NCBI RefSeq assembly: GCF_010015445.1
Contig: NC_053122.1
Coordinates: 36,903,513 to 36,967,512, forward strand
Length of the DNA: 64,000 nucleotides
Direction: 5' to 3'
DNA from: Perca fluviatilis
Taxonomy: Eukaryota > Chordata > Actinopteri > Perciformes > Percidae
The first letter of the stretch is position 1. Each line of letters opens with the position of its first letter. A program made the position numbers and the translations under genes. Positions 45,563 through 59,102 of this stretch are shown piece after piece. The notes below the pieces were generated by a model. The model had not been told where the DNA came from. It did no database searches and saw nothing but the letters and a program-made list of their open reading frames with translations.

Positions 45563-46782
45563 CAGTGTTGGGAGTAACGCGTTACAAAAGTAACGCGATT
45601 ACAGTAATTTATTCCTTTTTGCTGCAACGCAGTAATATAACGCATTACTAATTAAATTTTGGTAATATTATCACCCGTTACAATCTCAGTAACGCGAGTT
45701 ACAACGCATTTTAACGCAACATTTTTTAAGAATTTCACAGGAAAAAAAGCCGTGAGTATTATTTCATAACATCTGTGTCCCAACAGGTGACGGTACGTCA
45801 GATCGGACAGCAGTGTGTCCGAGCCGCTGACAGATTTAAACATGATGTTTAGGCTTGCTACACGTAAATCATTGCAGTTTATCAGCCGTGGAGAGTAACT
45901 CTGCCTGTAGTGGAATGGCTTGACGACCAAAAACGCTTGTCTTTTACTGTGACCATTTACTGTTCAATATGTTTCTGTCATGAACGGTAATAATTATTAC
46001 AGTTGCAGTTTTACAAACAAGAAAGTGAGCAACTTAGCTTGACGGACATGTTGCATCCATAGGTTGCATCCATAGATAGTATTTGTTGCATCAACAACAT
46101 GCATAACAGTTGCATCTCAGTAAGCTAGCAAGAGTACACAAGGTACACAACCGACAACTTCCGTGTAGGCTACTTCAAAATAAAAGCACTTCCTGTGACG
46201 GTTCGCAGTAAAACTAAATTACTGTTAAACAAATAAGGTTGTGTACCTTTTCACATATCAGCTGTAAATTAAGTACTGTAAATAATGTAAATAGTAAGTT
46301 TTAATCACACTATAATTGACAATTTCCTTTAGACTGTTTTAAACTAAACAACATGAATTTCTTATTCAAGTGCTTTAAACAAACATTTTACAATGCCGTA
46401 CTTCAATACAACTGTAAGGTACTTTTAATTGAGTATTTTCATTTTCTCCTACTTGCCTATTGTACGTTTTACTTATCTATTTTTTATAGCTTTAGTTACT
46501 TTGCATATTCATATTAATTATACAAAATATTATGAATAATCTGTGATGTATGAAAGTGGATAAAGATGAGACTTTATTGATCCAGTGGTGAAATTCACAA
46601 GCTACCTACCAAGTCAAACTTCCGCTGTTATTTTGGTGAAAGTAACTCAAAAGTAATGCAAAAGTAGTGTAACACATTACAATTCAGAGACAGTAATATT
46701 GTAATATAACTAATTACTCTCAAATGACAGTAACTAGTAATCTATAATGTATTACATTTTAGAAGTAACTTGCCCAACACTG
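45563..46782. mobile_element. hAT element, 1.22 kb, non-autonomous, 8-bp TSD with one mismatch
   Basis: The ends are CAGTGTTGGGAGTAACGCG at left and, reversed, CAGTGTTGGGCAAGTTACTT at right, flanked by ATCACATG (45555-45562) and ATCACGTG (46783-46790). Many GTAACG/TTACT motifs lie in both sub-terminal regions. No transposase. Confidence 0.9.
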
Positions 46783-47071
46783 ATCACGTGTAACAACATG
46801 GCAGAAACGCAGTCCAACATAGCGGTGAAAGTGAAAACGCTCAGCTGTTCTGTGTAGAGCTGATTCATGAAGGAATCAGTGCGAGGCATCACCTCCCACC
46901 TCCTGGTACACCGCACTCTTCTTCAGTGTTCCCCCGTCGCACAAGTGCCGCGTTGGGCTTGTATTTGTCCCGCTGTGGTGTTGCTACGTGGCTCAGTATG
47001 CAGACTCAGGAATACTGTGTAGTTCTGTTTGCGTAGAAAGCAAACCCAGTGAAGAATCCTGTCAGCACAGA

Positions 47072-47493
47072 GTAGTCTATATCGACGACGTTTCATTTCT
47101 GGGATAGTTCCGGTGCCGAAGGAAATTCCGCCGGATGCATTTGTTTTCGACCGATGTCCGTCCCCTTTGTGAGGACTATGGTTAACTGCTCCTCAGATCT
47201 CTGCAGGGTAAATCCAGACAGCTAGCTAGACTATCTGTCCAATCGGAGTTTTCTGTTACACGACTAAAACTACTTTTGAACGTACACCAAAACAAGTTCC
47301 TTCCCGAGGCTATTTTGCAGAAGCACCGTTCCCCCTTTTCGGAGCTCAGCGCCACCCAAGACGATTGTGATTTGCTTTAAAAAGAAATGCCAATAAACCA
47401 GAGCAGGTTTTTCTCCCATCCCGGAATGCTGTGTGGACTAGCCAGACCCTCCTCCGCAGCGCTGTGGAGGAAGGTCTGGCAAAGCGAGACTAG
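47072..47493 (+). repeat. dispersed repeat family B, fullest copy
   Basis: Starts AGTAGTCTATATCGACGACG and ends GGCAAAGCGAGACTAG; TAGTCT/AGACTA edges could be short inverted ends. Pieces of the same family lie at 5165-5316, 33395-33495 and 34358-34567. No coding content. Confidence 0.7.
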
Positions 47494-48470
47494 CTCAGAG
47501 AGGCACAGTTCACCCGCATGTTTCCAGTGAGCCTTATACAACGTGTGGGTATTACACACCGTGAGCATGGACATTTATCCAGCATAAAGCCACATGTGTT
47601 CCGGCGGTGCAGAGAGAAGCTTTTGATTACAAGTCGTGCCAAGGCAGTTTCTGCACATGGAGGGAATCCAGCTAATCTGAGCACCGAGGGAGAGGAGAGA
47701 AAAAACGGCCCAACATGTTTTTAATGGCTTAAAAACATGTTGATCTGACGCTCTGCATTAAACTGAGCACGATGCCAGTCACATTTCAAAGTGTTTCCCG
47801 GCGTCTGTGCATTCGTTGGCCGAGCTTACCGAGTCCGTCAGAGGAGAAAGTTGAAGGCAGAGCTGCTGAATCAACCACAACACATTTTCTACTCTTCTTC
47901 TGCTTTCAGCGTAGAGGCCTGAAGACCAGGAGAGAAATATGCTGTTTTCTCTTTTCCTCTTTCTCTTGGTCCTCTTTTTTTTCTTCTTCCAAAAGCCTGT
48001 GGGTGCTTGGAAATATAGCAATCCATCTTTTCTTTATAGTCTCTCTCCTCTTTTTCGGTTTGTTTCCTCCTGTCTGGAGGGCTGGGGGTGAGGACACGAG
48101 TGGCCATCTTTTTTTAAAACCTTTTTCCCATTCTTCTCAAATTTCCTCTCTCCCTTTTTATTTCCTCTCCTCATTTTCTGCTGCTTATCTCCCTCTTACT
48201 CTCACCATGTGATTTTCTTTTCCTTTCATTTTGTCCCTCGGGCCTTTCCCTTTGATACTCTTTGCTGTATCTCCTCCTTTCTTTTGTCCTCCTTTCTTTT
48301 TTATCATTTATTCATTTAACACTTCAAGATCTCTCTCTCTTGTTCTTGGGTGAATATGGGCCCCCTTCCTCCTTGTCGTTCTCGACCATCGATCCTATGT
48401 AGAAAATAATACATAAAATATACAAAATGTCACAGGAAGGGGTATCAAAAGTGCTGATATGGTGCATTCA
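47494..48470 (+). other. CNTNAP intron with pyrimidine-rich stretch
   Basis: About 47885-48330 is strongly CT-rich; the long frames there on both strands are low-complexity (Ser/Phe or Lys/Arg). No gene supported. Confidence 0.55.
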
Positions 48471-48508
48471 ATAAGCAGCTGTAATGTAACTGACAGATTT
48501 TCTTTTAC

Positions 48509-48838
48509 CTGTTTTCTGTCGAAAGGTCCTTATGACAGATGCCACAGTATATCTACTAAGATTTGGCTGGACTAAGAGTTCAAATCCCTCAGCATCAATC
48601 CGTGGTTCACAACATGGTCCACTAGTGTTGCACGAATTTCATTTGATAAATTTGGTCCTCTTCTTCTTTGAGCATATTCTCCAGCTTCAGGTCTCCCTCT
48701 CCCTCTCCCTCTTCCTCTCCCTCTACTTCTGGCTGGGCCTCTGCCTCTGCCTCTTCCTCTACCTCGTCCTCGTCCTCCTTCTCCTCCTCTGTGGATTCCC
48801 CCTCTCACTCTCAGTCTTCTTCTTCTGACTCCTTCCAT
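48509..48838 (-). pseudogene. exon 1 of an RG-rich Tc1/IS630-type transposase, second copy
   Basis: From an ATG at 48836-48838 the minus strand encodes MEGVRRRRLRVRGG, an RG-repeat stretch, then LSNEIRATLVDHVVNHGLML, homologous to the fuller transposase at 52561-54183. A frameshift follows near 48585, after which another frame continues the helix-turn-helix part (VQPNLSRYTVASVIRTF) up to a GTAAAA donor at 48508. Later exons are absent, so this is a truncated element. It ends at a CTGTA border near 49198, where the terminal AAAAAACTG matches related elements. Confidence 0.75.
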
Positions 48839-49260
48839 TTTGGTTGAGGGCAGGTGAACTTACCTGCTGCATTTTATATAGTGCTTAAACCTGATTGGTG
48901 TGTCTACAATTAAGCAATCATGTGTTTGCGCACCTGGTGGCTGTGTTTAACCAATTGGTTCATGGGTGTGTTCATTTGAAAGCAAGGAAATGACATCATG
49001 ATAAATATCTGTGTCAAATGCATACAAGTGTGTTTAGTGTTTTGCAAATCACTGTGTGTGATGTTTTGCGAAAAGTGTGAAGCTGACAATGTGCTTACAG
49101 TTGTGCAAATCTAGGCCAGTGTTTTGCTCCTTGAGTGTAAGGTTTTGCTAATTGTGGGAAAGTTTTAATTTTAGTGTGTAAGCAATTGTAAAAAACTGTA
49201 ACATGTCCCCAAACAGCAACCCCAACATATACAATAATAAAATGACAATACAGTTTTTCA

Positions 49261-50569
49261 TGATCACTATGACACTTTTTTCAATACTTTTAACAACTTT
49301 CCTAAACTCTTAACACAGTTAGCACAACATCCGTCTGTGTAGGCTATACAATTAACACATTTCTTGTTGCTTTGACACAAAATGCATACAGTTAACACAA
49401 ATTTTACTTCTTTTACACACAAACTCCACCAAAAGCAAAACAATGGATCTTTACTGCCAAATTTACAAATGCTTTCACACTATATGTCAGAACAGATAAC
49501 ATCATGTTCTAAACCTAACTTATAGGCTAAAGTCAAAGTGAACAGCTGATCATATTGTAAATTGAAACACAAATATACCCCCTGCATTTTATACATGCAT
49601 TTATTGAGAAACCGCTGATTGAAGTTATGCAAATAGATCGATCACAGCTGATTCCCTTCTAGGAAACACACTCAGGTGTTGAGGTTCTTTCAATCGCATA
49701 ATCATATGGTAGTACATACAGTAAAAGATGACCTATTTGAACAATATACTGTAGATGAACACAGAAAATAAGAAAAATGCCTTCACGAGGGAGAGGAAGA
49801 GGAGTACCAGGACAATTCTGTCTCTGTCTCCTTTGTTTCATAAACCGTACATTCTATAAAACTACTCTGAGATGGGTCAATCATTTTTTGTATTGAATCT
49901 CTGCAGCAAAAGAAACAAATTGGTGGCCGGGTTGGGTCAGTGGGTAGAGCAGGCGCACATATACCTGGAGGTTTGTGCCCAGACGCAGAGATCAAGGGTT
50001 CAAATCCGACTTGTGACGATTTACTGCATGTCTTCCCCCTCTCTCTCACCTAGCTGTCCTGTCAAATAAAGGTGGAAAAGCCCAAAAAATTATCTTTAAA
50101 AGAAATGTACTAAACCCAACAAAACAAAAATGTAGAGAGGCTTCAACAGAAACTGCAGTGCAAAACACACAATCTATGATCAATACAATCACTATTGTCT
50201 GTTGTATAAGGGCAGACCTGACTGACACATAAAATAATGCAGTTTCTGTAATTCCATCTGATGTTAGTGTTTTGTATGACATTGTGCTATGATTGACTAA
50301 ATGTTCCTGTTGGGAGAGAACATGTGTTAGTGTTTTGGAAGAATTATTTGATTTTGAGACATGATTGCATTGTTTTGGTAAACACAGTGTATTGTGTTAG
50401 TGAATTATGGATTTTGAAAATCAGTGTTGGAGTTTAGTTTACAATGTGTGATTTTGAGCATGAAATTAACTGTTTTGTCAATCGTGTGTTGTAGGTGCGT
50501 TAGTGCGTTAAGAATTTAGGAAAGTTGTTAAAAGTATGAAATAATTGTCATAGCGATCGTGAAAAACTG
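49261..50569. mobile_element. non-autonomous Tc1/IS630-type element, 1.3 kb, TA target
   Basis: Long inverted ends start CAGTTTTTCA(T/C)GATC(A/G)CTATG(A)CA and contain AACTTTCCTAAA on both sides. They are bounded by TA at 49259-49260 and 50570-50571, the target typical for Tc1/IS630 elements. Inside, an ATG at about 49777 opens a short RG-rich start (MPSRGRGRGVPGQF), apparently the remnant of a transposase N-terminus. A SINE has inserted at 49925-50098. Confidence 0.82.
49925..50098 (+). mobile_element. tRNA-derived SINE
   Basis: Begins with a tRNA-like head: an A-box region GGGTCAGTGGGTAGAGCAGG (about 49933-49952) and a B box GGTTCAAATCC (49997-50007). A body with TGCATGTCTTCCCCCTCTCT and an AAATAAAGG end follow. 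AAAAGAAA on both sides could be the target duplication. It lies inside the Tc1/IS630-type element at 49261-50569. Confidence 0.8.
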
Positions 50570-50574
50570 TAATA

Positions 50575-52181
50575 ACACAAAAAAAAGAAAACATACTTTA
50601 ATAAAAAAAAATGACATGTTACACAGCCTGTGAATCAATCATCTCCCAGTGTTTCCAGCAGGAAATTGTAAATTTAAATAATCCAGAAATGGCTGCCAGA
50701 CCTTATAAAATCTCTGGGTTGAACCCCTGATCGTGTGTTTCAACTTCTCAAGTTTCAAGTGTGCCATTACAACCTCAACCCAGCGCCTGTGTGTGGGAGG
50801 CATATCTGACTTCCAATTACACAAAATAAGACATCTGGCCAATAGAGATGAAAACGCAATAGCGTCTGATGTGCACCAGATATCGCCATCCCAGCAGGGG
50901 TCACACCAAATATTGCAATTTCAGGAGCAGGGCTTATCTCTCTGTCACAGATGCAAGAAAAAGTGTCAAAAATTAAAGACCAAAATTGTATCAACTTTCG
51001 GCAAGCCCAGAACATATGATAGAGGGTAGCCGGAGCCTGACAGCATCAGGAGCAAGTTGGACATCTGGATATATCCTGGCAAGCCTACTCCTAGATAGAT
51101 GAAGCCTGTGGAGCACCTTAAACTGAAGCAAACCATGTCTGATACAAATTGAAGTTGAACGTATTCTCTTAATTGCACTTTGCCAGGAGACATCCAACAT
51201 TTCAAATCCTAACTCCCCCTCCCACCCTGCCCTAATATGACTAAGTGACGGCGAGGCGATCATCTGGATATCCTCATATAATCTGCTCACTCCTCTTTGA
51301 TTCAGATCCCCCTCCAACCACTCATCTATCCAGTCATTTGGCAAGAGTAACGGAAAGGAAGGGAAATGTTTCTGAACCTGAAATAATGCGAACTGGGGAT
51401 AATATACTCAGTTACTAGCCGCTCGAACGACATGAACACACCATCCTTAAAAAGATCCTTCACCCGTTTCAGACCATTCCTGAACCATAACTTAAATGCT
51501 GTATCCATGAGTGAGGGTGGAAAGAGTGCGTTGGCTGAGATTGGGAGAGAGGGCATAGCCTCTCTTTGTTTGAAGTGGGTCCTGAATTGGGACCATATTC
51601 GAAGTGAACCACTCACAATAAGATTATTTGTGAGGCGCTGCTTACTGAGTGGCAATGGCGCACATACTAAAGAAGGTAGGGACACCGGATGAGTGGAATG
51701 TTGTTCCATTTCAACCCATACAGGTTCACCCCCCTCCTAAGACTCAGAGACCCAGTATATCAGTTTATAAATATTAGCTGCCCAGTAATATTGTAAAAGA
51801 TTCGGCAGTGCTAAGCCTCCCACCTGTTTTTCTCAAGATGTGCCCTCCGTATTCGTGGGATGGTCTTATTCCAGATAAAGGTAGATATAGATTTATCTAG
51901 CTCTCTGAAAACAGACTTTGGGATAAAAACAGGTATTGTATGAAATGAGAATAAGAACCTGGGCATAATTATCATCTTGACGGAATTAACCTTGCCAGCA
52001 AGCGATATAGGCAGTGCTGACCAACGGATAAGGTCCTGTTTGGCCCTTCCCAGGGCTGGTTTAAAGTTATGCTTGAATAAATCACTGCATTAGCTGGTTG
52101 TTGAAATGCCAAGATAGATAAAAGTGTCACAAGTTTCTTTTAGTTGATATGCCTCAAAATACATCTGTCAAGCCTGGTCGT
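50575..52181 (-). mobile_element. L1-clade LINE, 3' part of ORF2, minus strand
   Basis: Read on the minus strand from 52160 down to 50600: YLGIS, then LPISLAGKVNSVKMIIMPRF, FIPKSVFRELDKSISTFIWN, the C-terminal zinc-knuckle area (CICD/CVIG region near 50850) and FYKVWQPFLDYL just before the stop, the standard end of fish L1 ORF2. A short T-rich 3' UTR ends near 50575. The 5' side meets the Tc1/IS630 element at 52184. Confidence 0.78.
50640..52170 (-). pseudogene. L1 ORF2 C-terminal half, broken
   Basis: The C-terminal half of the L1 endonuclease/reverse transcriptase. The reading frame changes several times: 50639-50842, 50767-51015, 50991-51344 and 51326-51709 are successive pieces in different frames, and stops occur near 52090, 51825 and 51640. 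No YADD is present, because the RT catalytic core lies upstream and is not in this fragment. Not functional. Confidence 0.75.
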
Positions 52182-52560
52182 TACAGTATTTCTGAATTGC
52201 TAAAACACATTTTTTTAATGTTTCTCTCGCTTTCTCAAAACCTTAAACACAAATCACCAAACTTAAGCTACACTGTAAAAACCTTTGATTTGTCTTGCTA
52301 TATCAAACAATTGCTTCAGAACTATGTTATCTTTACCCAAAACCAAACACTGTTTTCAGATAGCACACACACACATCCAGCTAATGCATAAACACTACAC
52401 AGCAGTCATTACACACTACAGAGATAAATGCAAAACACTGCACTCAGGGCAGAGCAGGGGACAAATTATATTTATTATGAAGTACTTTCACAATCCTGCA
52501 CACATAAATGTAGTCACAAACAAAATATGCAGCAGATCGATAGCAAGCAATGTCTTGGAA

Positions 52561-53225
52561 TCATTCTGCCTCAGCATAATGCCTCTGGGCATGGTCAGGC
52601 CACAGGACCTCATCAACGTCACAGGCAATCCTGTCCCTTGCTAAACAACGGGGAAAGAATTCTTTAGCATGCCGAATCCAACCTTGAATCGCTTCCACTC
52701 CAATGTTGTCACACGCTGCATTCACTGACTGAATGAGATTTTCCTGTCACAGATGCAGACCTTCCACCTCCATGCAGACAAAAATTCTTCAATGGGATTA
52801 AGGAAGGGAGAGTATGGTGGGAGGCACACATTTATAAAACATGGGTTATTTTCAAACTACTCATGAATTCTAGGACCACGGTGAAAGTTCACATTGTCCC
52901 AGATTACCACATCCATGGGATGCTCGGCCTGCTCATCACCTCTCTGTTCACGTCTCAGTAGTGCTTCCTGTAGAGCATACAGAAACGTTAGAAGATGGGC
53001 AGTGTTGTAAGGCCCTAGAGTTACATGGCGGTGAATAACCCCGTAGCTGCTGATGGCAGCAGCACATATGGTCACGTTGCCACCACGTTGCCCTGGCAAC
53101 TCTGCAATGGCACGTTGACCAATAATGTTGCGGCCTCTCCTTCTCCTCTTGGTGAGATTGAAGCCAGCTTCATCCAAGAAGATGCACTCATGAGGCCGCT
53201 CCGTGGAATCCAGTTGAAACATTCT
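52561..53225 (-). pseudogene. Tc1/IS630-type transposase, exon 3 (DDE catalytic domain)
   Basis: The DDE domain carries out cut-and-paste transposition. The exon follows a TTCTTTAG acceptor and reads RMFQLDSTERPHECIFLDEA: first catalytic Asp in LDEAG. The second Asp is in VVIWDNVNFHRG and the third acid in PFLNPIEEF (about 52782-52799). A basic KRRRRGRN patch follows the first Asp. Lesions: an in-frame TAG at 52857-52859 just after the second Asp and at least one frameshift near 52740. The frame that ends at TGA 52561-52563 continues the family-typical C-terminus (IACDVDEVLWPDHAQ). Confidence 0.85.
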
Positions 53226-53381
53226 CTAAAGAAATGAACAAAAATTAATTTTTGAAGTAACGTTAATGACATAGCATTCCAGGCTTCATAACTCTGTATA
53301 CATGTGCTGCATTACATTCAACACAGTAAAGATGTACAGTAACTCAATAGTGCTGTATAATCTCAGGACATGATTACTTAC

Positions 53382-53664
53382 TTGTACATATTGATATCGT
53401 AGCTCTTTTACCCTTTCAGAATTTCTCTCAAACGGTACTCTGTAGGCTTGTTTGAGACTTATCAGGTTGCGTTTCAGGACACGGTCAATTGTGGAGAGAC
53501 TCACACCGTTGATTCCTTCAAAATTCACGTGGTCTTCCTTAACTCGCTGTTGTATTTCACGCAAACGAATGAGATTATTTTGAAGGACCATATTGACAAT
53601 AATGGTCTCCTGCTGTTGCGAGAACATACCTCTCCTTCCACTGGCATGTGGCAGTCTTTCAATT
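53382..53664 (-). pseudogene. Tc1/IS630-type transposase, exon 2 (second helix-turn-helix/linker)
   Basis: Acceptor TTTGCTAG precedes AATTGAAAG; the exon reads IERLPHASGRRG, QQQETIIVNMVLQNN, VSLSTIDRVLKRN and VKELRYQYVQ. It ends with CAA at 53382, before a GTAAGT donor. It supplies the second DNA-binding half and the linker to the DDE domain. No stop inside, so this is the best-kept part. Confidence 0.85.
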
Positions 53665-53879
53665 CTAGCAAATAAAACCTCTTGTTAGAATTGTACAGAC
53701 AGGCCTAATGCATTGAAATGTCACCAAATATGTACAATACATAAATACTATTATACAAGTATATCACTGCAAGAAAAGGGCCAATTTCTAGAGATATGTT
53801 ACAGTAATTTACTGAGACGTTCCACAACTGTACATACTGTACTGTAAGTTTGAGGGACCACAAATGATAGTCCACTTAC

Positions 53880-54183
53880 CTGTTCTCTTCTCTGAATGTC
53901 CTGACGATTGGAGGCCACAGAGAACCTGCTTATGTTTGGTTGAACACGCAGTCCTGCTTCCCTCATACTCATTCCATGAACCAGAACATGGTCTATGATT
54001 GTTGCTCTAATTTCATTGGAAATGATGGCTCTTGTTCTTCTTCCTCCTCCTCGTCCTCGTCCTTGTCCTCGTCCCCTTCCCCTTCCCCTTCCCCTTCCCC
54101 GTCCACTTCCACTTTCACTTTCACTTTCACTTTCACTTCCACTTCCACTTCCACTTCCTCCTTCTCTCCTGCCCTCAATTGTG
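53880..54183 (-). pseudogene. Tc1/IS630-type transposase, exon 1 (RG/SE-rich N-terminus + helix-turn-helix)
   Basis: The minus frame starts in IEGRREGG, where the related copy at 48838 has MEGVRR, so the start ATG appears to have become ATT. Then come Ser-Gly/Ser-Glu dipeptide runs and RG repeats, and SNEIRATIIDHVLVHGMSMR, the first helix-turn-helix. A frameshift near 53905 precedes the GTAAGT donor at 53874-53879. The dipeptide runs come from 6-base repeats (CTTTCA/CTTCCA and CCTTCC), which probably vary in number between copies. Confidence 0.8.
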
Positions 54184-54565
54184 AAAATCACACATGCCAT
54201 TTGGATTTGACATGGCTTTATATCCTGATTACCGATTAGGTGCAACACATTACTGATTTGAAACAGGTGTGTTCAATTTTGAGTGCTTGTGTGTTACCGA
54301 TGACAACAGTGTGTTGCTTGTGTTTCACTTTTGGGGGCTGTGTTGTGCCATTTTGAGTTGAAGTGCACCACAATGTGCTTTGTGAATGACAATGTGTTTA
54401 CAGTTTTGCACAAAGAGTGATTCCGATTTGCTAGTTGTGTCTAACCACATGAGAAGTGTTTAAAGTTCTGCAAACTGTGTGATTCAATCAATAAAGTGGT
54501 TTGTACACTTGCAACTTTGGTTTTGCAAATGGATTTTAGTGTTTTAGCAATTCAGAATTACTGTA

Positions 54566-54992
54566 ACGAGGCCTTTGTCCAAAAATAAACAGTGAAGAGG
54601 TTTAAGGAAGTATACATTTTAAGTCAACCAGTTATGTGTTATCAAGGCCAAATCAGCCCAAAACAGAAAGTTTGTCGTAAATTTGCACCTTTGCTGACGG
54701 TCTTTGGCTGGTGATTGGAGATATTAAGATCCCCTTTGCTTAAACAAAGTCTTTATCAGGATGGCAGTCCGGATACTGTCAGTCAAACATACCTCTGTAT
54801 ACGGGATGTGGGAAACCACGTCACTCCGCGCTGTCACATCTTCGGGTTGCGTGCTTCAGGTTTTTCATTATGAAATCCTTGGCCTGTCTTGGGTCTTTAA
54901 AGCTAGTACACACGCCATCCGGCGGCGTTATCCTCAGCTCCGCTGGGTACCACAGGCTGTAGCGGATTCCCTCACAGCTAGGGTCGAGAACC
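54566..54992. other. unassigned sequence between Tc1 elements
   Basis: Could be the upstream remainder of the minus-strand L1 split by the Tc1/IS630 insertion or unrelated intron DNA; I recognise no L1 motif in it. Confidence 0.35.
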
Positions 54993-55136
54993 CTTTTTCA
55001 ATTATGTAAGCACATATGTAATCTGAAAACTGCTGCCCTGATTAAAAAAACAATGCAACTGATCTGAGATGGTATTCTGTCTGCGATGGAGTGGAATGGA
55101 AATTTCTAAGTGACCCCAAACCTTTGACCGGTAGTG
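54993..55136 (+). mobile_element. right end of a Tc1-like element
   Basis: The block ends AAGTGACCCCAAACCTTTGA then CCGGTAGTG at a TA (55137-55138), the classic terminus of fish Tc1 elements. The transposase and left end are missing. Confidence 0.75.
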
Positions 55137-55137
55137 T

Positions 55138-56983
<1,846 letters not shown>

Positions 56984-56991
56984 CTTACAGG

Positions 56992-57370
56992 TAGGGATGT
57001 ACCGAATCCAGATTTTTGGTGTTCAGCCGAATACCGAATCCACTGGTTAAGAATCTGCCAAATCCGAAACCCAATACCGAATCCTCCTCCCATCCTCAGT
57101 CCATTAACACAGTAGACACATTAATGAAGTAAACAAATGAGAATGACAAAACAAATTCCATTTTCACTTTCTCACAGCCTACTGCATTGAACGCTCCACC
57201 TACGTAATCAACGGCGGCGTCATTACAGCGACCAGCGTAGAGCGTGTAGTGCAAGCGTAGGGTTCGGTTCGGTGGAAAAAAATTCTAAGGTTCGGCAAAA
57301 ACCAAAGCCCGTCAAAAAGCCCAATATTCAGCCCAATCCAAAGCCCAATCCTGGACTCGGTGCATCCCTA
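56992..57370. mobile_element. hAT MITE, 379 bp
   Basis: The ends are TAGGGATGTACCGAATCC at left and, reversed, TAGGGATGCACCGAGTCC at right, with CTTACAGG (56984-56991) and CTTACAAG (57371-57378) as the 8-bp duplication (one mismatch). The interior is rich in CCGAATCC motifs. Confidence 0.9.
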
Positions 57371-57378
57371 CTTACAAG

Positions 57379-58717
57379 TGGTCTTTGGATAGTGTGGGTG
57401 TACTGTGTTTATTTCATCCTGTGAATGGGCTCAGTGCATGAGTGGAACCTGGTCTCAATCTAACAAAATGTAAAAAAATACATGTCTCCTTCAAAACAGG
57501 GCCCTCCGTAGTTCTCTCTAGTCTTAATTGGACTGCCTGGACTCTCTGGAGATGTCAGACTGTGGACACTGGTTGCAGTAACTTCATCTAAATGACCTGC
57601 TTTTTGTTTATTCATCTCCAGGGAAATTTACTTTGTATGGAGGATTTAACAATGGCAAATTACTACAACTGAGTAATCAGAGAGAGTCAACATCTCACCA
57701 ATCAATATGCAACACAATTCATTTGGTGCAAAAGAAAAGAGACACTCATTACACATCACAGCAATTAAATTGCTTGTGATTTCCCACAGACATAAAGGAC
57801 GACAAATGCCCCCCCTACGCCGCCTTTTCTTGAAAGTATTTCCATATTTCACAACTGATTTACACTTTCACCTTTGATATTAACTGTGAAAATAACACGT
57901 ATCCAGCAAAACATAATGTGTTAACAGTTTATTTTTCATTTCTCAGATCATAAGCAACACGAACTGAACACACACATCCCACAAAACCATAGGTTTTGAC
58001 TTTTCCCCATTCTTTTTTTTTTTTTTTATATATATATATTTTTTAAGTTAAGCTACAAATGGCAGTTTTCTTATTTGAATCAATAAACATATCAGATGAA
58101 TTCTCCTTTCAAAAAATGACAAACATCAATGTCACTGCCGGTCTCTTTTCCGCCTTAAAAACATGTTGTAGTTTCACGTTCTCAGTGTTTGTATCTCCTG
58201 TGAGTTTAGGATGAGCATGGCTTCATGTACATGAAGTCCTCACTGATTTATGACTCCTCTTCATCTACTTCATCATCTTCACGGCTCAGTTGAAGAAGCA
58301 GGTGTTTGTAATATTTTGTCCTCTCAGGATAAACTCCCTGCTGTGTCTTTGTAATGTTTGTTCACTATATTATTGTCCCTCATAAAGGACACCGCAGTTA
58401 TGAATATAAAAAAAACTCCACACATTTACAAATACATTTATCAAACACTAAATATTAATGTGCAAAAGTGATCTCCATATGAACTAATATGACGTGTCTG
58501 TGTTGTATTCTACAGTATCCCCACCCGTTAGCTTCTGTTTTATTCGGTTTCTCCTTCCATCTGTGAGGCTGTAGTCAGACTGGTAGCTTTAAAAATAAAA
58601 GAATTTCTGCTACTGTCATGATACAACATACATACGCGTTGATAGATTTATGTACATTTACTGTAAAAAATAAAACATACAACACGTAGCATCAACACAA
58701 TTATCACAGTAAGTTAA
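57379..58717 (+). other. CNTNAP intron, no gene
   Basis: AT-rich, with a T-run/(TA)n at about 58012-58045. No exon or element border recognised. Confidence 0.5.
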
Positions 58718-58725
58718 GTGAAAAC

Positions 58726-59094
58726 TAGGGCTGGGTACCGAATCCAATACTTTTTAGGCACCGACCGAAATGCCTCTAAAGTATCGAAAAATGCCTCGTC
58801 ATTCAATACCCAATTTCAATACCTAAGGAGTAGATCTCATCAGCGTCAGTGAGCCAATAAGCATGCAGCATGATCTAATAATGTCTGTGATTGGTTGTCT
58901 AACGTTAGACGTCGTAGAGACACGCAGGAAAAACTCAAAATAATTCAAAAGATTTGTGCCGTAATGTTGTAATTTCTTTTGGTTTTATAAAATTGGTAGC
59001 GAAAAAAGTATTGTTTAGGAACCTGTATCAAAGTCACGGTATTGGTATCAGTAAAGGTATTACTTTTTTTTTTTTTTAATGATACCCAGCCGTA
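58726..59094. mobile_element. hAT MITE, 369 bp
   Basis: The ends are TAGGGCTGGGTACCGA at left and, reversed, TACGGCTGGGTATC at right, flanked by GTGAAAAC (58718-58725) and GTAAAAAC (59095-59102). The interior holds repeated TATCG/AATACC motifs and a T-run near the right end. Confidence 0.88.
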
Positions 59095-59102
59095 GTAAAA
59101 AC

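Larger units (their letters stand above)
52184..54563 (-). mobile_element. Tc1/IS630-superfamily transposon, 2.38 kb, nearly complete
   Basis: Terminal inverted repeats CAGTA(T/A)TTCTGAATTGC then TAAAACAC lie immediately inside TA dinucleotides (52182-52183 and 54564-54565). The minus strand between them encodes a three-exon transposase. The element sits at the upstream edge of the minus-strand L1 fragment. Its sub-terminal TGTTTT/TTTGCAAA-rich motifs recur in the neighbouring elements at 48.5-49.2, 49.26-50.57 and 55.55-55.88 kb. Confidence 0.88.

Noticed and set aside
47779..48212. Ser/Phe-rich plus and Lys/Arg-rich minus frames
   Set aside because: They translate a long pyrimidine tract; no homology signal.
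53940..54239. Ser/Pro-rich plus-strand frames
   Set aside because: Shadows of the repeat tract that encodes the RG/SE-rich transposase N-terminus on the minus strand.
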